Assembly (NCBI GenBank): GCA_022759065.1
Contig: JAEMPZ010000224.1
Location: forward strand, 1-11,790
Source of the DNA: Acidobacteriota bacterium
GTDB taxonomy: Bacteria; Acidobacteriota; UBA4820; DSQY01
Reading direction: 5' to 3'
DNA: 11,790 nucleotides
In this document: piece after piece, positions 3,991 through 11,777 of the stretch
Layout: the number at the start of each line of letters is the position of its first letter
Position numbering within the stretch: the first letter of the stretch is position 1
Notes under the pieces: generated by a model
The model's database searches: none
What the model was told of the DNA's origin: nothing
Seen by the model: only the letters and a program-made list of their open reading frames with translations
Position numbers and translations under genes: made by a program

Positions 3991-4929
3991 CTATTCTTGC
4001 GCCGAAAGCCACCGCTCGCAGTCCAGCGCCGCCATGCACCCGGTGCCAGCCGCGCTTATTGCCTGCCTGTAGACTTTGTCCTGGACGTCGCCCGCCGCGA
4101 AAACCCCCTCGACCGAGGTCCGGGTCGAACGCTCCTTCGTGATGATGTAGCCGGTTTCGTCCAGCTCGATCTGGCCCTTGAAGATGGCGGTATTGGGCGT
4201 GTGGCCAATGGCGTAAAAAAGGCCGGCCGCCTCTACCGTGCGCTCCTTGCCGTCGGGCAGATGGCGGATTATGACGCCCCGAAGGCCCGTCTCGCCCACG
4301 GCGTCAACGACGGCCGAGTTCCAAAGGACCATGATCTTTGGGTTTCCGATAACGCGCTGCTGCATCGCCTTGGAGGCGCGAAACTCGCCACGCCTGTGGA
4401 CAAGAAGCACCTTTGAAGCGAAGTTGGTGAGGTACAAGGCCTCCTCCATCGCCGTGTCGCCGCCGCCAACCACAACAAGGACGCGGTTGCGAAAAACGGG
4501 CAGCGCCCCGTCACAAACCGCGCACGCGGAGATTCCCCGGTTCCAAAGGCGCGGCTCCGATGGAAGATTGAGCCGGCGGGCCGTCGCGCCAGTGGCTATT
4601 ATCAAGCTTCGCGCCTCCACCACTTCGTCGCCAAGCCACAGCTTGAAGGGCCTGCTCGAGAGGTCTGCCTTGTCAACGTCTTCGGCGCGGAAGCGGGCGC
4701 CGCACTTTTCGCTCTGGGCTCGCATGCGCTCCATCAGGGCGGGGCCCGTAACACCTTCCGGGAATCCCGGAAAGTTTTCCACTTCGGTCGTCGCCATTAG
4801 CTGTCCGCCCGCGGGCCCGCCGGCGCTGAAGCCCTCGATCACAAGAGGTCTTAGCCCCGCGCGGCCGGTGTATATCGCGGCCGTGTGCCCCGCGGGGCCG
4901 GAACCGATTATCACAACGCGTTCAGCCAT
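3991..4929 (-). CDS. trxB: Thioredoxin-disulfide reductase
   Basis: This 312-residue flavoprotein transfers electrons from NADPH through FAD and a CxxC disulfide to thioredoxin in the cytoplasm. The FAD-binding GSGPAG is at 9-14, GGPAGGQLMATTEVENFPG at 37-55 and IATGA at 111-115. The redox-active pair is C136-A-V-C139, where the commonest form is C-A-T-C, followed by DG. The NADPH site has GGGDTA (155-160) and HRRGEFRAS (178-186), whose arginines fit NADPH rather than NADH. The C-terminal FAD motif is VFAAGDVQD (276-284). Length and domain order are normal for the low-molecular-weight bacterial type. The ATG at 4929 has only a weak AAGG box about eight bases upstream. No thioredoxin gene is adjacent. 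It is flanked by terminator-like hairpins on both sides, so it is probably monocistronic. Confidence 0.96.
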   Translation of the reverse strand: MAERVVIIGSGPAGHTAAIYTGRAGLRPLVIEGFSAGGPAGGQLMATTEVENFPGFPEGVTGPALMERMRAQSEKCGARFRAEDVDKADLSSRPFKLWLGDEVVEARSLIIATGATARRLNLPSEPRLWNRGISACAVCDGALPVFRNRVLVVVGGGDTAMEEALYLTNFASKVLLVHRRGEFRASKAMQQRVIGNPKIMVLWNSAVVDAVGETGLRGVIIRHLPDGKERTVEAAGLFYAIGHTPNTAIFKGQIELDETGYIITKERSTRTSVEGVFAAGDVQDKVYRQAISAAGTGCMAALDCERWLSAQE

Positions 4930-4947
4930 TAGACGCCCTTTCTTTTT

Positions 4948-4970
4948 CCCGATCCGATGGCGGAATCGGG
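4948..4970 (-). other. Hairpin in the trxB leader
   Basis: CCCGATCCG (4948-4956) pairs with CGGAATCGGG (4961-4970), with one bulged base and a four-base loop. In the minus transcript it lies just before the purine-rich stretch leading to the trxB start. It lacks a U run in that direction, so it is a leader structure rather than a terminator. Any regulatory role is a guess. Confidence 0.35.
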
Positions 4971-4979
4971 GCAGTTTAA

Positions 4980-5006
4980 GATGGGAGGCGTTTTTCGCCT
5001 CCCATC
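4980..5006 (-). terminator. Intrinsic terminator-like hairpin after the thiolase gene
   Basis: GATGGGAGGCG (4980-4990) and CGCCTCCCATC (4996-5006) form a perfect 11-bp stem with a five-base loop. In the minus direction it is followed by TTAAACTG, so the U run is short. It lies about 50 nt after the thiolase stop codon and before trxB, and is the clearest terminator candidate in the window. Confidence 0.7.
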
Positions 5007-5055
5007 CTTGTGAAACGCTATATGTGAGGCTCGTATTGCATGAGCCACGCAGAAT

Positions 5056-6219
5056 CTACGGGCGTTCGAGCAGGTACGCGAAGCCCATGCCTCCGCCGAT
5101 GCACATGGTGACGATTCCGCGCTTGGCGTTCCTGCGCTTCATCTCTCCAATAATTTTGCAGGTGAGCATCGCGCCGGTTGCTCCCAGCGGGTGGCCCGTA
5201 GCAATTGCGCCGCCGTTCACGTTGGTCTTGTTCGGGTCGAGGCCAAGCACCTTGGAGCAATAGACCGACTGGCAGGCGAAAGCTTCGTTGATCTCTATGA
5301 GGTCAATGTCCTCAAGCGTCAGCTTCGCCTTCTTCAGGAGCCTCGGCACCGCCTTGGCCGGGCCAATGCCCATTATTTCGGGGGGAACGCCGGCCACGGC
5401 CCACTGCCTGACGTAGCAAAGCGGCTTAAGCCCCAATTCTTCGGCTTTGTCTGCGCTCATGACAACCACGGCCGCCGCGGCGTCGTCCATCTGGGAGGAG
5501 TTGCCAGCGGTAACCGTGCCTATTGGATCGAAGGCGGGCTTGAGTTTTGCGAGCGCCTCAAGCGTCGTGTCGGCGCGGGGGCCTTCGTCCGTGTCGAAGA
5601 CGAACTCCTTCCACTTGCCGTTGTCCATCGTGCGAACCTTTAAGGGAACGATCTCTTCTTTGAATTTTCCCGCCGCGATGGCCGCCGCCGCTCTCTGGTT
5701 GGACCTCAGGGCAAAGGCATCCTGCTCCTCGCGGGAGATCTCGAACTTCCGCGCCACGATCTCGGCGGTGGTCCCCATGCTAGTGTAAATGTCGGGATAG
5801 GTCTCCATGGCTTCCGGGTCGCCGATCATCTTGTTTCCGCCCATCGGAACCATCGTCATGGATTCGACGCCCCCGGCGATTACAACGTCAACGCTTCCCG
5901 CCCTGATCATGTCCGCGGCGATGGCGATGGACATCGAGCCGGAGGAGCAGAAGCGGTTTATCGTCATCGCTGGGACGCTTGGGGGAACGCCGGCCATGAG
6001 GGCGGCGACTCTGGCCACGTTCATGCCGGTCTCGCCCTCCGGGAAGGCGCAACCGAGAATAATGTCATCTATTTCCTCGGGATCAAGCCCGGGGGTCCTC
6101 TCCAGCAGGGCTTTGATGACCGCTGAAGTGAATTCCTCCGGGCGGGTGTCCTTGAGGCTGCCTTTCTTCGCTTTTCCGATGGCCGTCCTGGCCAGGCTTA
6201 CGATCACTGCGTCGCGCAT
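5056..6219 (-). CDS. fadA: Acetyl-CoA acyltransferase (thiolase) of beta-oxidation
   Basis: This 387-residue cytoplasmic thiolase performs the last step of fatty acid beta-oxidation, cleaving 3-ketoacyl-CoA with CoA to acetyl-CoA and a shortened acyl-CoA. The nucleophile C91 lies in N-R-F-C-S-S-G, NEAFA is at 311-315, GHPLGATGA at 342-350 contains H343, and the second catalytic cysteine C373 is in CIGGGMG. A biosynthetic acetoacetyl-CoA thiolase cannot be excluded by motifs alone. Pairing with the hydroxyacyl-CoA dehydrogenase/hydratase gene 57 nt upstream strongly favours degradation. The ATG at 6219 is preceded by GGAG seven bases away. The hairpin at 4980-5006 ends the unit. Length and motifs are normal for the family. 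Confidence 0.96.
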   Translation of the reverse strand: MRDAVIVSLARTAIGKAKKGSLKDTRPEEFTSAVIKALLERTPGLDPEEIDDIILGCAFPEGETGMNVARVAALMAGVPPSVPAMTINRFCSSGSMSIAIAADMIRAGSVDVVIAGGVESMTMVPMGGNKMIGDPEAMETYPDIYTSMGTTAEIVARKFEISREEQDAFALRSNQRAAAAIAAGKFKEEIVPLKVRTMDNGKWKEFVFDTDEGPRADTTLEALAKLKPAFDPIGTVTAGNSSQMDDAAAAVVVMSADKAEELGLKPLCYVRQWAVAGVPPEIMGIGPAKAVPRLLKKAKLTLEDIDLIEINEAFACQSVYCSKVLGLDPNKTNVNGGAIATGHPLGATGAMLTCKIIGEMKRRNAKRGIVTMCIGGGMGFAYLLERP

Positions 6220-6276
6220 TTTTCATCTCCTAATGGCATATTGAAAGTTTCCGCCTCTTGCCATGACGCCTTCCCG

Positions 6277-8694
6277 CTAATTGCGCAGCGGCTTTCCCTT
6301 TTCAAGCATGAAGGCGATTCGCTCCTGCGTCTTTTCTTCGCCGCAGAGGCTCACGAAGGCTTCGCGCTCCAGGTCGAGTATCGTCTGCTCCGAAACCGGG
6401 TTGTTCAGGGTCGTGTCGCCGCCGCAAAGAATCGTCGCCACGTGGGTGGCTATCTTGACGTCATGCCCGGTAACCCAGTGCGTGTACTTCATGTTGTGGA
6501 GGAGCATCTTGACCGTGGCGATCCCGTCCCTGCCTGGAAGCGCGTAGGTCTTGGGAAGCGGCGGCTGGTAGCCCTCTTCCGCCATGGCTATCGCCATCTG
6601 TTTCGCGGTGTAAAGCTGCTTCTCGCGGCTGATCTCGACCTTGTCCCACGGCCTCAGATACTTGAGCTTGCGCGCCTCCTCGGCGCTGGTGGAGACCTTC
6701 GCCATTGCTATGTTCTCGAAGGCCTTCTGAATGAAAGGAAGGTTCGAGAGGATCGGCGCATGGACGCCTTCCAGCACGCGCTCCAGGAGGAAGAGGTGGC
6801 CTCCTCCAGCGGGGACGAGCCCCACTCCGACTTCGATCAATCCCATGTAAAGCTCGGAGTTGGCGCAGATCCTGTCGCCGCCCATCGTGATCTCGGCGCC
6901 TCCGCCGAACGTGAAGCCAAACGGAGCCGTTACCGTGGGAATCTTGCAGCGCCGCAGCCCCGTCGTCATAGCCTGAAAACTACGCACGAGGTTGGCGATG
7001 TCGTCCCACCGCTTGGCCTTCGACGCCTCCAGGAGCATTGCAATGTTGGCGCCCGCGCAGAACTGCAAGGCCTGGTGGTGGACCACCAATCCCCTGAAGT
7101 CCCGCTCGGCGATCTCGATTCCCTTGAGCATCACCTCGATGATCTGGTCGTCAATCGGGTTCATCGCCGGCTGGGTGGCCGAATGGAACTCGATGCAGGC
7201 GATGCCGTCGCCAAGGTCCACGACGGATGCGCCCGGATTTTCAAAGACGGGCTTCCTGGCCTTCTTGATGTCCTTGAGTATCAGGAAGGTCTCCGGTTTC
7301 GGAATCGGCAGGTAGGCCTTCTTGCCGAGGTCGTAATATTCGGTGGTATGGGCGCCGTCGCGGTAGAAAGAGGGGCAGCCGGCCTTGAGCATCTCCTTGA
7401 CCCATGCCGGAACCTTCAATCCCTCCTTCTCCATTTTGGCGACCGTTTCCTTCACGCCAAGGGCGTCCCAGATTTCAAACGGGCCGAGTTCCCAGTTGAA
7501 GCCCCACTTGATCCCGGCGTCAATGTCAACGATCGTGTCGGCTATTTCTCCCATGCGGTTGGCGGAGTAAACAAGCGTATCCCTGATGATGCGCCAGCTA
7601 AAAACGCCGCCGCGGTCATCCGAGAAAACCACGCTCTTGATCCTGGCGCCCGGGTCATGGATTTTCTTGGCGCCCTTGATCGAAGCGATGTCGGGCTTTT
7701 CCTGGGGAACGTACTCGCCAGATTTTGGATCGAGCACCAGGATTTCTTTCTTGCCCATGTCCTTCTTGACGACCTTGAAGAAGCCGGCTTTGGCCTTTCT
7801 TCCAAGGGCGCCCTTTTTGACCAGGGTTTCGAGGACCTCTGGGATCTTGAAGGCCCACTGCCCTTCGTCGTCCGGGCAGCCCTCCTTCAAGGTGTTGACG
7901 ACGTGGACGAAAGTGTCCAGGCCGACGAGGTCCGCCGTGCCGAATGAAGCGCTCTTCGGGCGCCCGAGCGCCGGGCCGGTGATGGCGTCAACCTCATCAA
8001 AGCGGTAGCCCATTTCAAGCGCCGCGTGAATGGTGGCCATCATGCTGAAGACGCCGATGCGGTTGGCGACGAAGTTCGGCGTGTCCTTGCCGTAAACGAT
8101 CCCCTTGCCCAAACGGAAGGTCCCGAAATCGGCGATGTCCTTGACCGTCTTCGGGTCGGTCTCTTTGCCAGGGACTATTTCCAGAAGGTGCATGTAGCGA
8201 ACCGGGTTGAAGAAGTGGGTGACCAGGAAGTTCTTCCTGAAATCGGCTGAACGGCCCTCGACCATGCCCTTAATCGGCAGGCCGGAGGTGTTAGAGGAGA
8301 CTATGGTCCCCGGCTTGACAACCTTCTCGACCTTCGCGAAAAGCTGCTGCTTGATGTCGAGCCTCTCGACGACGACCTCTATCACCCAGTCGCACTCGGC
8401 GAGGCGCTTCAAGTCATCCTCGAAGTTGCCGACTTCGATGAGCTTCATGAAGGACTTGTCGTAAATCAGCGAAGGCTTGCTCTTCTGGATGTTTTCGAGC
8501 CCCTTTAGGGCGAACTTGTTTCTAAATCGCTTGTCCTCCTTCGTTAAGCCAGCTTTCTTGTCTTCCTCGCTCAGGTCATTGGGCACGATGTCCATCATGA
8601 GACACGGCACGCCCGCGTTCGCCATGTGGGCGGCTATGCCAGACCCCATGACTCCCGCTCCTAAAACCGCCACTTTCTCGATCCGGCTCTTCAT
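6277..8694 (-). CDS. fadN: FadN-type 3-hydroxyacyl-CoA dehydrogenase/enoyl-CoA hydratase fusion
   Basis: This is an 805-residue two-activity beta-oxidation enzyme. The N-terminal half is an NAD-dependent hydroxyacyl-CoA dehydrogenase with GAGVMGSGIA (12-21), SSNTSG (133-138), catalytic H160 in T-H-F-F-N-P and E172. Its C-terminal dehydrogenase lobes continue to about residue 460. A crotonase domain follows from about 490, with the oxyanion segment FCAGAN (545-550) and both acid/base glutamates, E601 in G-G-G-A-E and E621 in L-I-E-V-G. Dehydrogenase first and hydratase second is the Bacillus FadN order and the reverse of E. coli FadB. A helical extension of about 150 residues closes the protein. 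The ATG at 8694 has an excellent AAGGAGG box five bases upstream. The thiolase gene follows after 57 nt. The hydratase domain has the residues needed for activity and does not look degenerate. Confidence 0.95.
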   Translation of the reverse strand: MKSRIEKVAVLGAGVMGSGIAAHMANAGVPCLMMDIVPNDLSEEDKKAGLTKEDKRFRNKFALKGLENIQKSKPSLIYDKSFMKLIEVGNFEDDLKRLAECDWVIEVVVERLDIKQQLFAKVEKVVKPGTIVSSNTSGLPIKGMVEGRSADFRKNFLVTHFFNPVRYMHLLEIVPGKETDPKTVKDIADFGTFRLGKGIVYGKDTPNFVANRIGVFSMMATIHAALEMGYRFDEVDAITGPALGRPKSASFGTADLVGLDTFVHVVNTLKEGCPDDEGQWAFKIPEVLETLVKKGALGRKAKAGFFKVVKKDMGKKEILVLDPKSGEYVPQEKPDIASIKGAKKIHDPGARIKSVVFSDDRGGVFSWRIIRDTLVYSANRMGEIADTIVDIDAGIKWGFNWELGPFEIWDALGVKETVAKMEKEGLKVPAWVKEMLKAGCPSFYRDGAHTTEYYDLGKKAYLPIPKPETFLILKDIKKARKPVFENPGASVVDLGDGIACIEFHSATQPAMNPIDDQIIEVMLKGIEIAERDFRGLVVHHQALQFCAGANIAMLLEASKAKRWDDIANLVRSFQAMTTGLRRCKIPTVTAPFGFTFGGGAEITMGGDRICANSELYMGLIEVGVGLVPAGGGHLFLLERVLEGVHAPILSNLPFIQKAFENIAMAKVSTSAEEARKLKYLRPWDKVEISREKQLYTAKQMAIAMAEEGYQPPLPKTYALPGRDGIATVKMLLHNMKYTHWVTGHDVKIATHVATILCGGDTTLNNPVSEQTILDLEREAFVSLCGEEKTQERIAFMLEKGKPLRN

Positions 8695-8726
8695 GGAATC
8701 CTCCTTGCGATGTCCGACGCTGACAA

Positions 8727-8742
8727 GCGAGCTTCAGCTCGC
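8727..8742 (-). other. Small hairpin in the beta-oxidation operon leader
   Basis: GCGAGC (8727-8732) and GCTCGC (8737-8742) form a six-pair stem around TTCA. It sits between the candidate promoter at 8754-8782 and the ribosome binding site of the FadN-type gene. It could be an operator half-site pair or a weak gltX terminator. The sequence alone does not decide. Confidence 0.3.
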
Positions 8743-8753
8743 GCTAGCGGGGA

Positions 8754-8782
8754 AGTTTAACGCAAATCCAACCGTCGCGCAA
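8754..8782 (-). promoter_or_regulatory. Candidate promoter for the beta-oxidation operon
   Basis: On the minus strand, TTGCGC (8782-8777) and TAAACT (8759-8754) are separated by 17 nt. The matches to the sigma-70 consensus are three and four of six, so the call rests mainly on spacing and on its position in the 119-nt gap after gltX. Confidence 0.3.
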
Positions 8783-8813
8783 TCACAAGCAACCTATCCC
8801 GCGGCGAACAATG

Positions 8814-10304
8814 CTATGTTGAAAAGATTCTCTCGCAGCGCTCGACCGGGCCCAAGATGGGGGTGGGAAGGCTCAGGCGGGCGCCGGCGGCCAGCATCGG
8901 GACGAGCATTTCAAGCTCAGGGCCCGACGCCGCGCATGTTAGCGCCACGCGGATCGGGTGAAATAGCGCCTTGCCTTTAACCTTGAGTTCGTCCTTGATC
9001 TCAAGAACGAGGGCGCGGTAGGCTCCAGGGCGGGCCAGGTCGGCCTGTTTCGCTTTGGCAAGAAATGCCTTTATGACCCTGGAGGCATCCGGTTCAGCCA
9101 ATATGGCCCTGGCCTCATCGTCCATCGAGGCCGGATCGAAAACAAAAAGCGGGTCGGTGGCGGAGACAGCGTCCGAAAGGACCTCCATCCTTTCCCGAAG
9201 CAGCGGCGCCAAGGAAAGCGCCCACGCCTTCACTTCAGGGTTGAGCTCGCCCTCGGGCAGCCTTGAGGCCCTCTCCAAATATGGCCGCGTAACCGCCAGA
9301 AGCTCTTCCTCGCTCATTTTTTTGAGGTGCTCGCGGTTCAGGTGGCGGAACTTGGCGGCGTCAAAAACCGCGGCCGCCTTATTCACCCTGTCCAGGCCGA
9401 AACGCCCCATCAAGGCCGAAAGGTCGAAGACTTCGATCCCGTCAGGGTCGCTCCAGCCCAATAATGCAAGGCCATTGTCCAAAGCCTGCGGCAAGAAACC
9501 CTTTTCGCGGAAGGCGTCAACGCTAACGTCGCCATGGCGCTTGGAGAGCTTGCTGCCGTCCGGCCCCAGAATCATGGAGAGGTGGGCGAATTGCGGCAGT
9601 GGAAAGCCGAAGGCTTCGTAGAGAAGAATCTGCTTCGGCGTGTTGGAGAGATGGTCCTCGCCACGGATTACGTGGCTTATCTTCATCAGAGAGTCGTCCA
9701 CCACGACGGCAAAATTGTAGGTCGGGGAGCCGTCAGGCCTGACAAGTATCCAGTCCCCGAAGGCGTTGGTGTGAATCGAAACCGGGCCGCGCACGATGTC
9801 CCTGAAAGCGACCGTTTTGGGCTGAACCTTGAGCCTGAGCGCCGGCTTGATCCCCTTCTCCTCGCGCTCCTGGCGCTCTTTCTCGGTCAGAAACCTGCAC
9901 GTGCCGGGATAAATGAAGGGGCGCCCGGCATCCCTTGCCGCCTGGCGCTGGGCGTCGAGTTCTTCTTGGGTGCAGTAGCAGCGATAGGCCTTCCCTTCAT
10001 CGAGCAATTGCTTGGCGTATCGGCTGTAGAGGCCGTAGCGTTCGGTCTGGCGATAGGGGCCGTACGATCCGCCCGCTTCCGGGCCTTCGTCCCAGTCGAA
10101 CCCCAGCCACCGAAGATCCTCCAAAACCGAATCAACGCTTGCCTGCGTGGAGCGCTCGGCGTCGGTGTCTTCTATCCGAAGGATGAAGGTCCCGCCCTCC
10201 CTGCGCGCGAAAAGCCAGTTGAAAAGGGCCGTGCGGACGTTGCCCAGGTGCAAGTGGCCCGTGGGCGAGGGAGCGAAACGAACTCGAACCGGAGTGCTTT
10301 CCAT
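8814..10304 (-). CDS. gltX: Glutamyl-tRNA synthetase
   Basis: This 496-residue class I aminoacyl-tRNA synthetase charges tRNA-Glu, and in lineages lacking a glutaminyl enzyme also mischarges tRNA-Gln. The HIGH-equivalent motif is in PSPTGHLHLGN (12-22) and the KMSKS-equivalent is KLSKR (252-256). C109-x-C111, Y132 and C136 reproduce the spacing of the zinc site of the E. coli enzyme (C98, C100, Y121, C125), so this looks like a zinc-containing form. The C-terminal anticodon-binding region ends in the family-typical segment GPVERCERI. The ATG at 10304 follows AAGGA at about nine bases. It is divergent from the threonine aldolase gene, and 119 nt separate its end from the beta-oxidation genes. 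Length is normal. Whether it is discriminating cannot be judged without a structural alignment of the anticodon-binding region. Confidence 0.97.
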   Translation of the reverse strand: MESTPVRVRFAPSPTGHLHLGNVRTALFNWLFARREGGTFILRIEDTDAERSTQASVDSVLEDLRWLGFDWDEGPEAGGSYGPYRQTERYGLYSRYAKQLLDEGKAYRCYCTQEELDAQRQAARDAGRPFIYPGTCRFLTEKERQEREEKGIKPALRLKVQPKTVAFRDIVRGPVSIHTNAFGDWILVRPDGSPTYNFAVVVDDSLMKISHVIRGEDHLSNTPKQILLYEAFGFPLPQFAHLSMILGPDGSKLSKRHGDVSVDAFREKGFLPQALDNGLALLGWSDPDGIEVFDLSALMGRFGLDRVNKAAAVFDAAKFRHLNREHLKKMSEEELLAVTRPYLERASRLPEGELNPEVKAWALSLAPLLRERMEVLSDAVSATDPLFVFDPASMDDEARAILAEPDASRVIKAFLAKAKQADLARPGAYRALVLEIKDELKVKGKALFHPIRVALTCAASGPELEMLVPMLAAGARLSLPTPILGPVERCERIFST

Positions 10305-10429
10305 TTGGCGGCATCCTTATGCTTTTTGGGCGCTCGACACTTCGTCCAGGCTTGCAGTTTATCCGCCACTGGCCGCGATGTCAAAGACCGGAGGCGGTGG
10401 TTTATACTAGTGGCTGAAGGAGGCTTTAG
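10305..10429. other. Divergent intergenic region between gltX and threonine aldolase
   Basis: This 125-nt region must hold the start signals for two divergent genes. The AAGGA box of gltX is at its left end and the AAGGAGG box of the aldolase gene at its right end. TATACT at 10403-10408 is the only good -10 candidate seen. No strong palindrome was found. Confidence 0.5.
10403..10408 (+). promoter_or_regulatory. Candidate -10 element of the threonine aldolase gene
   Basis: TATACT matches TATAAT at five of six positions and lies 21 nt before the ATG. No convincing -35 is present at 16-18 nt upstream. The leader would be about 15 nt, with AAGGAGG (10417-10423) almost at its 5' end. Confidence 0.3.
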
Positions 10430-11461
10430 ATGAGCTTTGAATTTGTGGACCTGCGTTCAGACACGGTGACTCGCCCGACGCCTTCGATGCGCAAGGCGAT
10501 GGCCGAGGCGGAAGTCGGCGACGACGTTTACGGCGAAGACCCCACGGTCAACGCGCTCCAGGAGGAGGCCGCCAGGCTGATGGGGAAGGAGGCCGCCCTC
10601 TTTGTCGCCTCGGGCACCATGGGCAACGCCGTCTGCGTGAAAGCCCACACGCAGCCGGGCGAAGAAGCTGTCATGGAGGCCACCTGCCACATCTACTGGT
10701 TCGAGAACGGCGGAATGGCCGCCATTTCCGGCGTAATCCCGAAGCTGGTGCCCTCCGACCACGGCATCCTCGATCCGCAAAAGGTGCGCGAGGCGCTGCG
10801 CCCAGCGGTTTACTACTTGCCCAGGCCGTCGCTCCTGTGCGTCGAGAACACCCACAACATGGGCGGCGGAACGTGCACGCCTGTTCCAGTCCTTCATGAG
10901 CTTCGCGCCGTCGCCCGCGAGCGCGGAATGGCCACGCACCTCGACGGCGCGCGCATCTTCAACGCCGCGACAGCGCTCGGCGTCGCCCCAAGCGAAGTGG
11001 CGGCGCCTTTCGATTCCGTGCAGTTCTGCATTTCAAAGGGGCTATGCGCTCCCGTCGGCTCACTTGTTTGCGGGACGAAGGAATTCATCGAAAAGGCGCG
11101 AGTCATCCGCAAGCGGCTCGGCGGAGGAATGAGGCAGGCGGGTGTTCTCGCCGCGGCCGGCCTCGTCGCCTTCAAGGAGATCGTCCCGACGCTGAAAGAT
11201 GACCACCGCAGGGCGCGGACGCTGGCGATGAAGCTCGCCTCCCATCCCGATTTTTCGGTTGAGATTGATTGGGTTCAGACCAACATCGTCATGGCCAAGG
11301 TGCGGCCACCTAAGACGACGGCGCAGGTTTGCGCGGCGCTCAAGGAGCGCGGCGTGCTTGCGAGCCCCGCCGGCCCGGCAAACATAAGGTTCGTCACCCA
11401 CCACGACATTGACGACGCCGCCCTCGCCCGCGCCCTCGAAGCGCTCGACAAACCGTTCTGA
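10430..11461 (+). CDS. ltaE: Low-specificity L-threonine aldolase
   Basis: This is a 343-residue PLP enzyme of fold type I that cleaves L-threonine or L-allo-threonine to glycine and acetaldehyde, and can also act on related beta-hydroxy amino acids. It begins with the family signature [11 protein letters not shown] (7-17), then [10 protein letters not shown] (32-41). SGTMGN (61-66) binds the PLP phosphate, H87 should stack on the cofactor ring, H170-L-D172-G-A-R175 contacts the ring nitrogen and substrate carboxylate, and K203 in I-S-K-G forms the Schiff base. These positions are offset by exactly four from the Thermotoga enzyme as I recall it (H83, D168, R171, K199). The ATG has AAGGAGG six bases upstream. 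It is the only plus-strand gene of the window, stands alone and is followed by repeats. The acetaldehyde product has no evident link to the distant microcompartment genes. Confidence 0.95.
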   Translation: MSFEFVDLRSDTVTRPTPSMRKAMAEAEVGDDVYGEDPTVNALQEEAARLMGKEAALFVASGTMGNAVCVKAHTQPGEEAVMEATCHIYWFENGGMAAISGVIPKLVPSDHGILDPQKVREALRPAVYYLPRPSLLCVENTHNMGGGTCTPVPVLHELRAVARERGMATHLDGARIFNAATALGVAPSEVAAPFDSVQFCISKGLCAPVGSLVCGTKEFIEKARVIRKRLGGGMRQAGVLAAAGLVAFKEIVPTLKDDHRRARTLAMKLASHPDFSVEIDWVQTNIVMAKVRPPKTTAQVCAALKERGVLASPAGPANIRFVTHHDIDDAALARALEALDKPF

Positions 11462-11479
11462 GGCGGATGAAAGGGAAGA

Positions 11480-11530
11480 TTCACCACGAAGCAATGATTC
11501 ACAGGGAGGGCAGGAAGGAAAGTCAGGCGT
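11480..11530 (+). repeat. Dispersed intergenic repeat, copy 2 (shortened)
   Basis: It begins TTCACCACGAAG (11480) and jumps to ATTCACAGGGAGGG, lacking the middle part with GACACCAAGGG that copies 1 and 3 contain. It then has two 9-nt units (11502-11519) and ends in GTCAGGCGT, which runs directly into the heptamer array. Copy 1 ends in a matching ACAGGCGT. It starts 18 nt after the threonine aldolase stop codon and runs in the same direction as that gene. Confidence 0.7.
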
Positions 11531-11605
11531 AAGGAGTGAGGCGTCAGGGGTTAGGAGTAAGACGTTAGACGTGAGACGTAAGACGATAGACGGAGGACGG
11601 CAGAC
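11522..11605 (+). repeat. Twelve-unit degenerate heptamer array (GTNAGAC type)
   Basis: The stretch divides without any slip into twelve 7-nt units: gtcaggc, gtaagga, gtgaggc, gtcaggg, gttagga, gtaagac, gttagac, gtgagac, gtaagac, gatagac, ggaggac, ggcagac. Positions 1 and 5 are always G, position 4 is A in eleven of twelve units, and position 3 takes all four bases. The period of seven and the stop codons in the frames argue against coding. A further run of three units of another type (ggtcgtc, gttcgtc, gttggtc) lies at 11626-11646. Confidence 0.85.
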
Positions 11606-11660
11606 GGACGCGCGAATACATGCGCGGTCGTCGTTCGTCGTTGGTCGAAAAAAGAAAAAC

Positions 11661-11730
11661 ACTCACCACCAAGGCACAAAGACACCAAGGGAAGACTCAC
11701 AGGGAGGACGGGGAGGTAAGGGAGGAAAGA
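11661..11730 (+). repeat. Dispersed intergenic repeat, copy 3
   Basis: This full-length copy is inverted relative to the one at 1-76. It shares AGACACCAAGGGAA and ACTCACAGGGAGG with it exactly, and then has three 9-nt units (11700-11726) of the form CAGGGAGGN with substitutions. Over roughly 65 aligned bases most positions agree with copy 1. The tail GTCAGGCGT of the other copies is missing here. Confidence 0.75.
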
Positions 11731-11744
11731 GCCAGTTTGTGGGA

Positions 11745-11777
11745 GGCATCTCCAGATGCCGATACGGCCGAAGGCCG
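11745..11777. repeat. Pair of short inverted repeats at the right edge
   Basis: GGCATCT and AGATGCC (11745-11760) form a perfect 7-bp inverted repeat with a 2-nt centre. CGGCC and GGCCG (11765-11777) form a second one around GAA. The core GGCCGAAGGCC of the second also occurs, in the opposite orientation, at 3895-3905. They look like REP-type or terminator-derived sequence. The U runs needed for a terminator are not clear. Confidence 0.45.

Noticed and set aside
4238..5263. 341-codon plus-strand open frame across trxB and the end of the thiolase gene
   Set aside because: It crosses two real genes and a terminator hairpin, has no start signal, and its Ser/Pro/Arg-rich translation has no domain features.
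6241..7947. 568-codon open frame on the plus strand opposite the FadN-type gene
   Set aside because: It is antisense to a gene with full catalytic motifs and a strong ribosome binding site. Its translation is Leu/Arg/His-rich with no recognisable domain, as expected for a shadow frame in GC-rich DNA.
9534..10433. 299-codon plus-strand open frame opposite gltX
   Set aside because: It is the complement of a clear glutamyl-tRNA synthetase and runs into the threonine aldolase leader. It has no motif of its own.
10430..11461. Threonine aldolase as an acetaldehyde source for the microcompartment
   Set aside because: It lies more than 7 kb away on the other strand, has its own start signals and no encapsulation-like extension, so nothing ties it to the BMC genes.
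11522..11646. Possible CRISPR array
   Set aside because: The units are 7 nt and contiguous, with no 25-40 nt repeats, no spacers of regular length and no cas genes.
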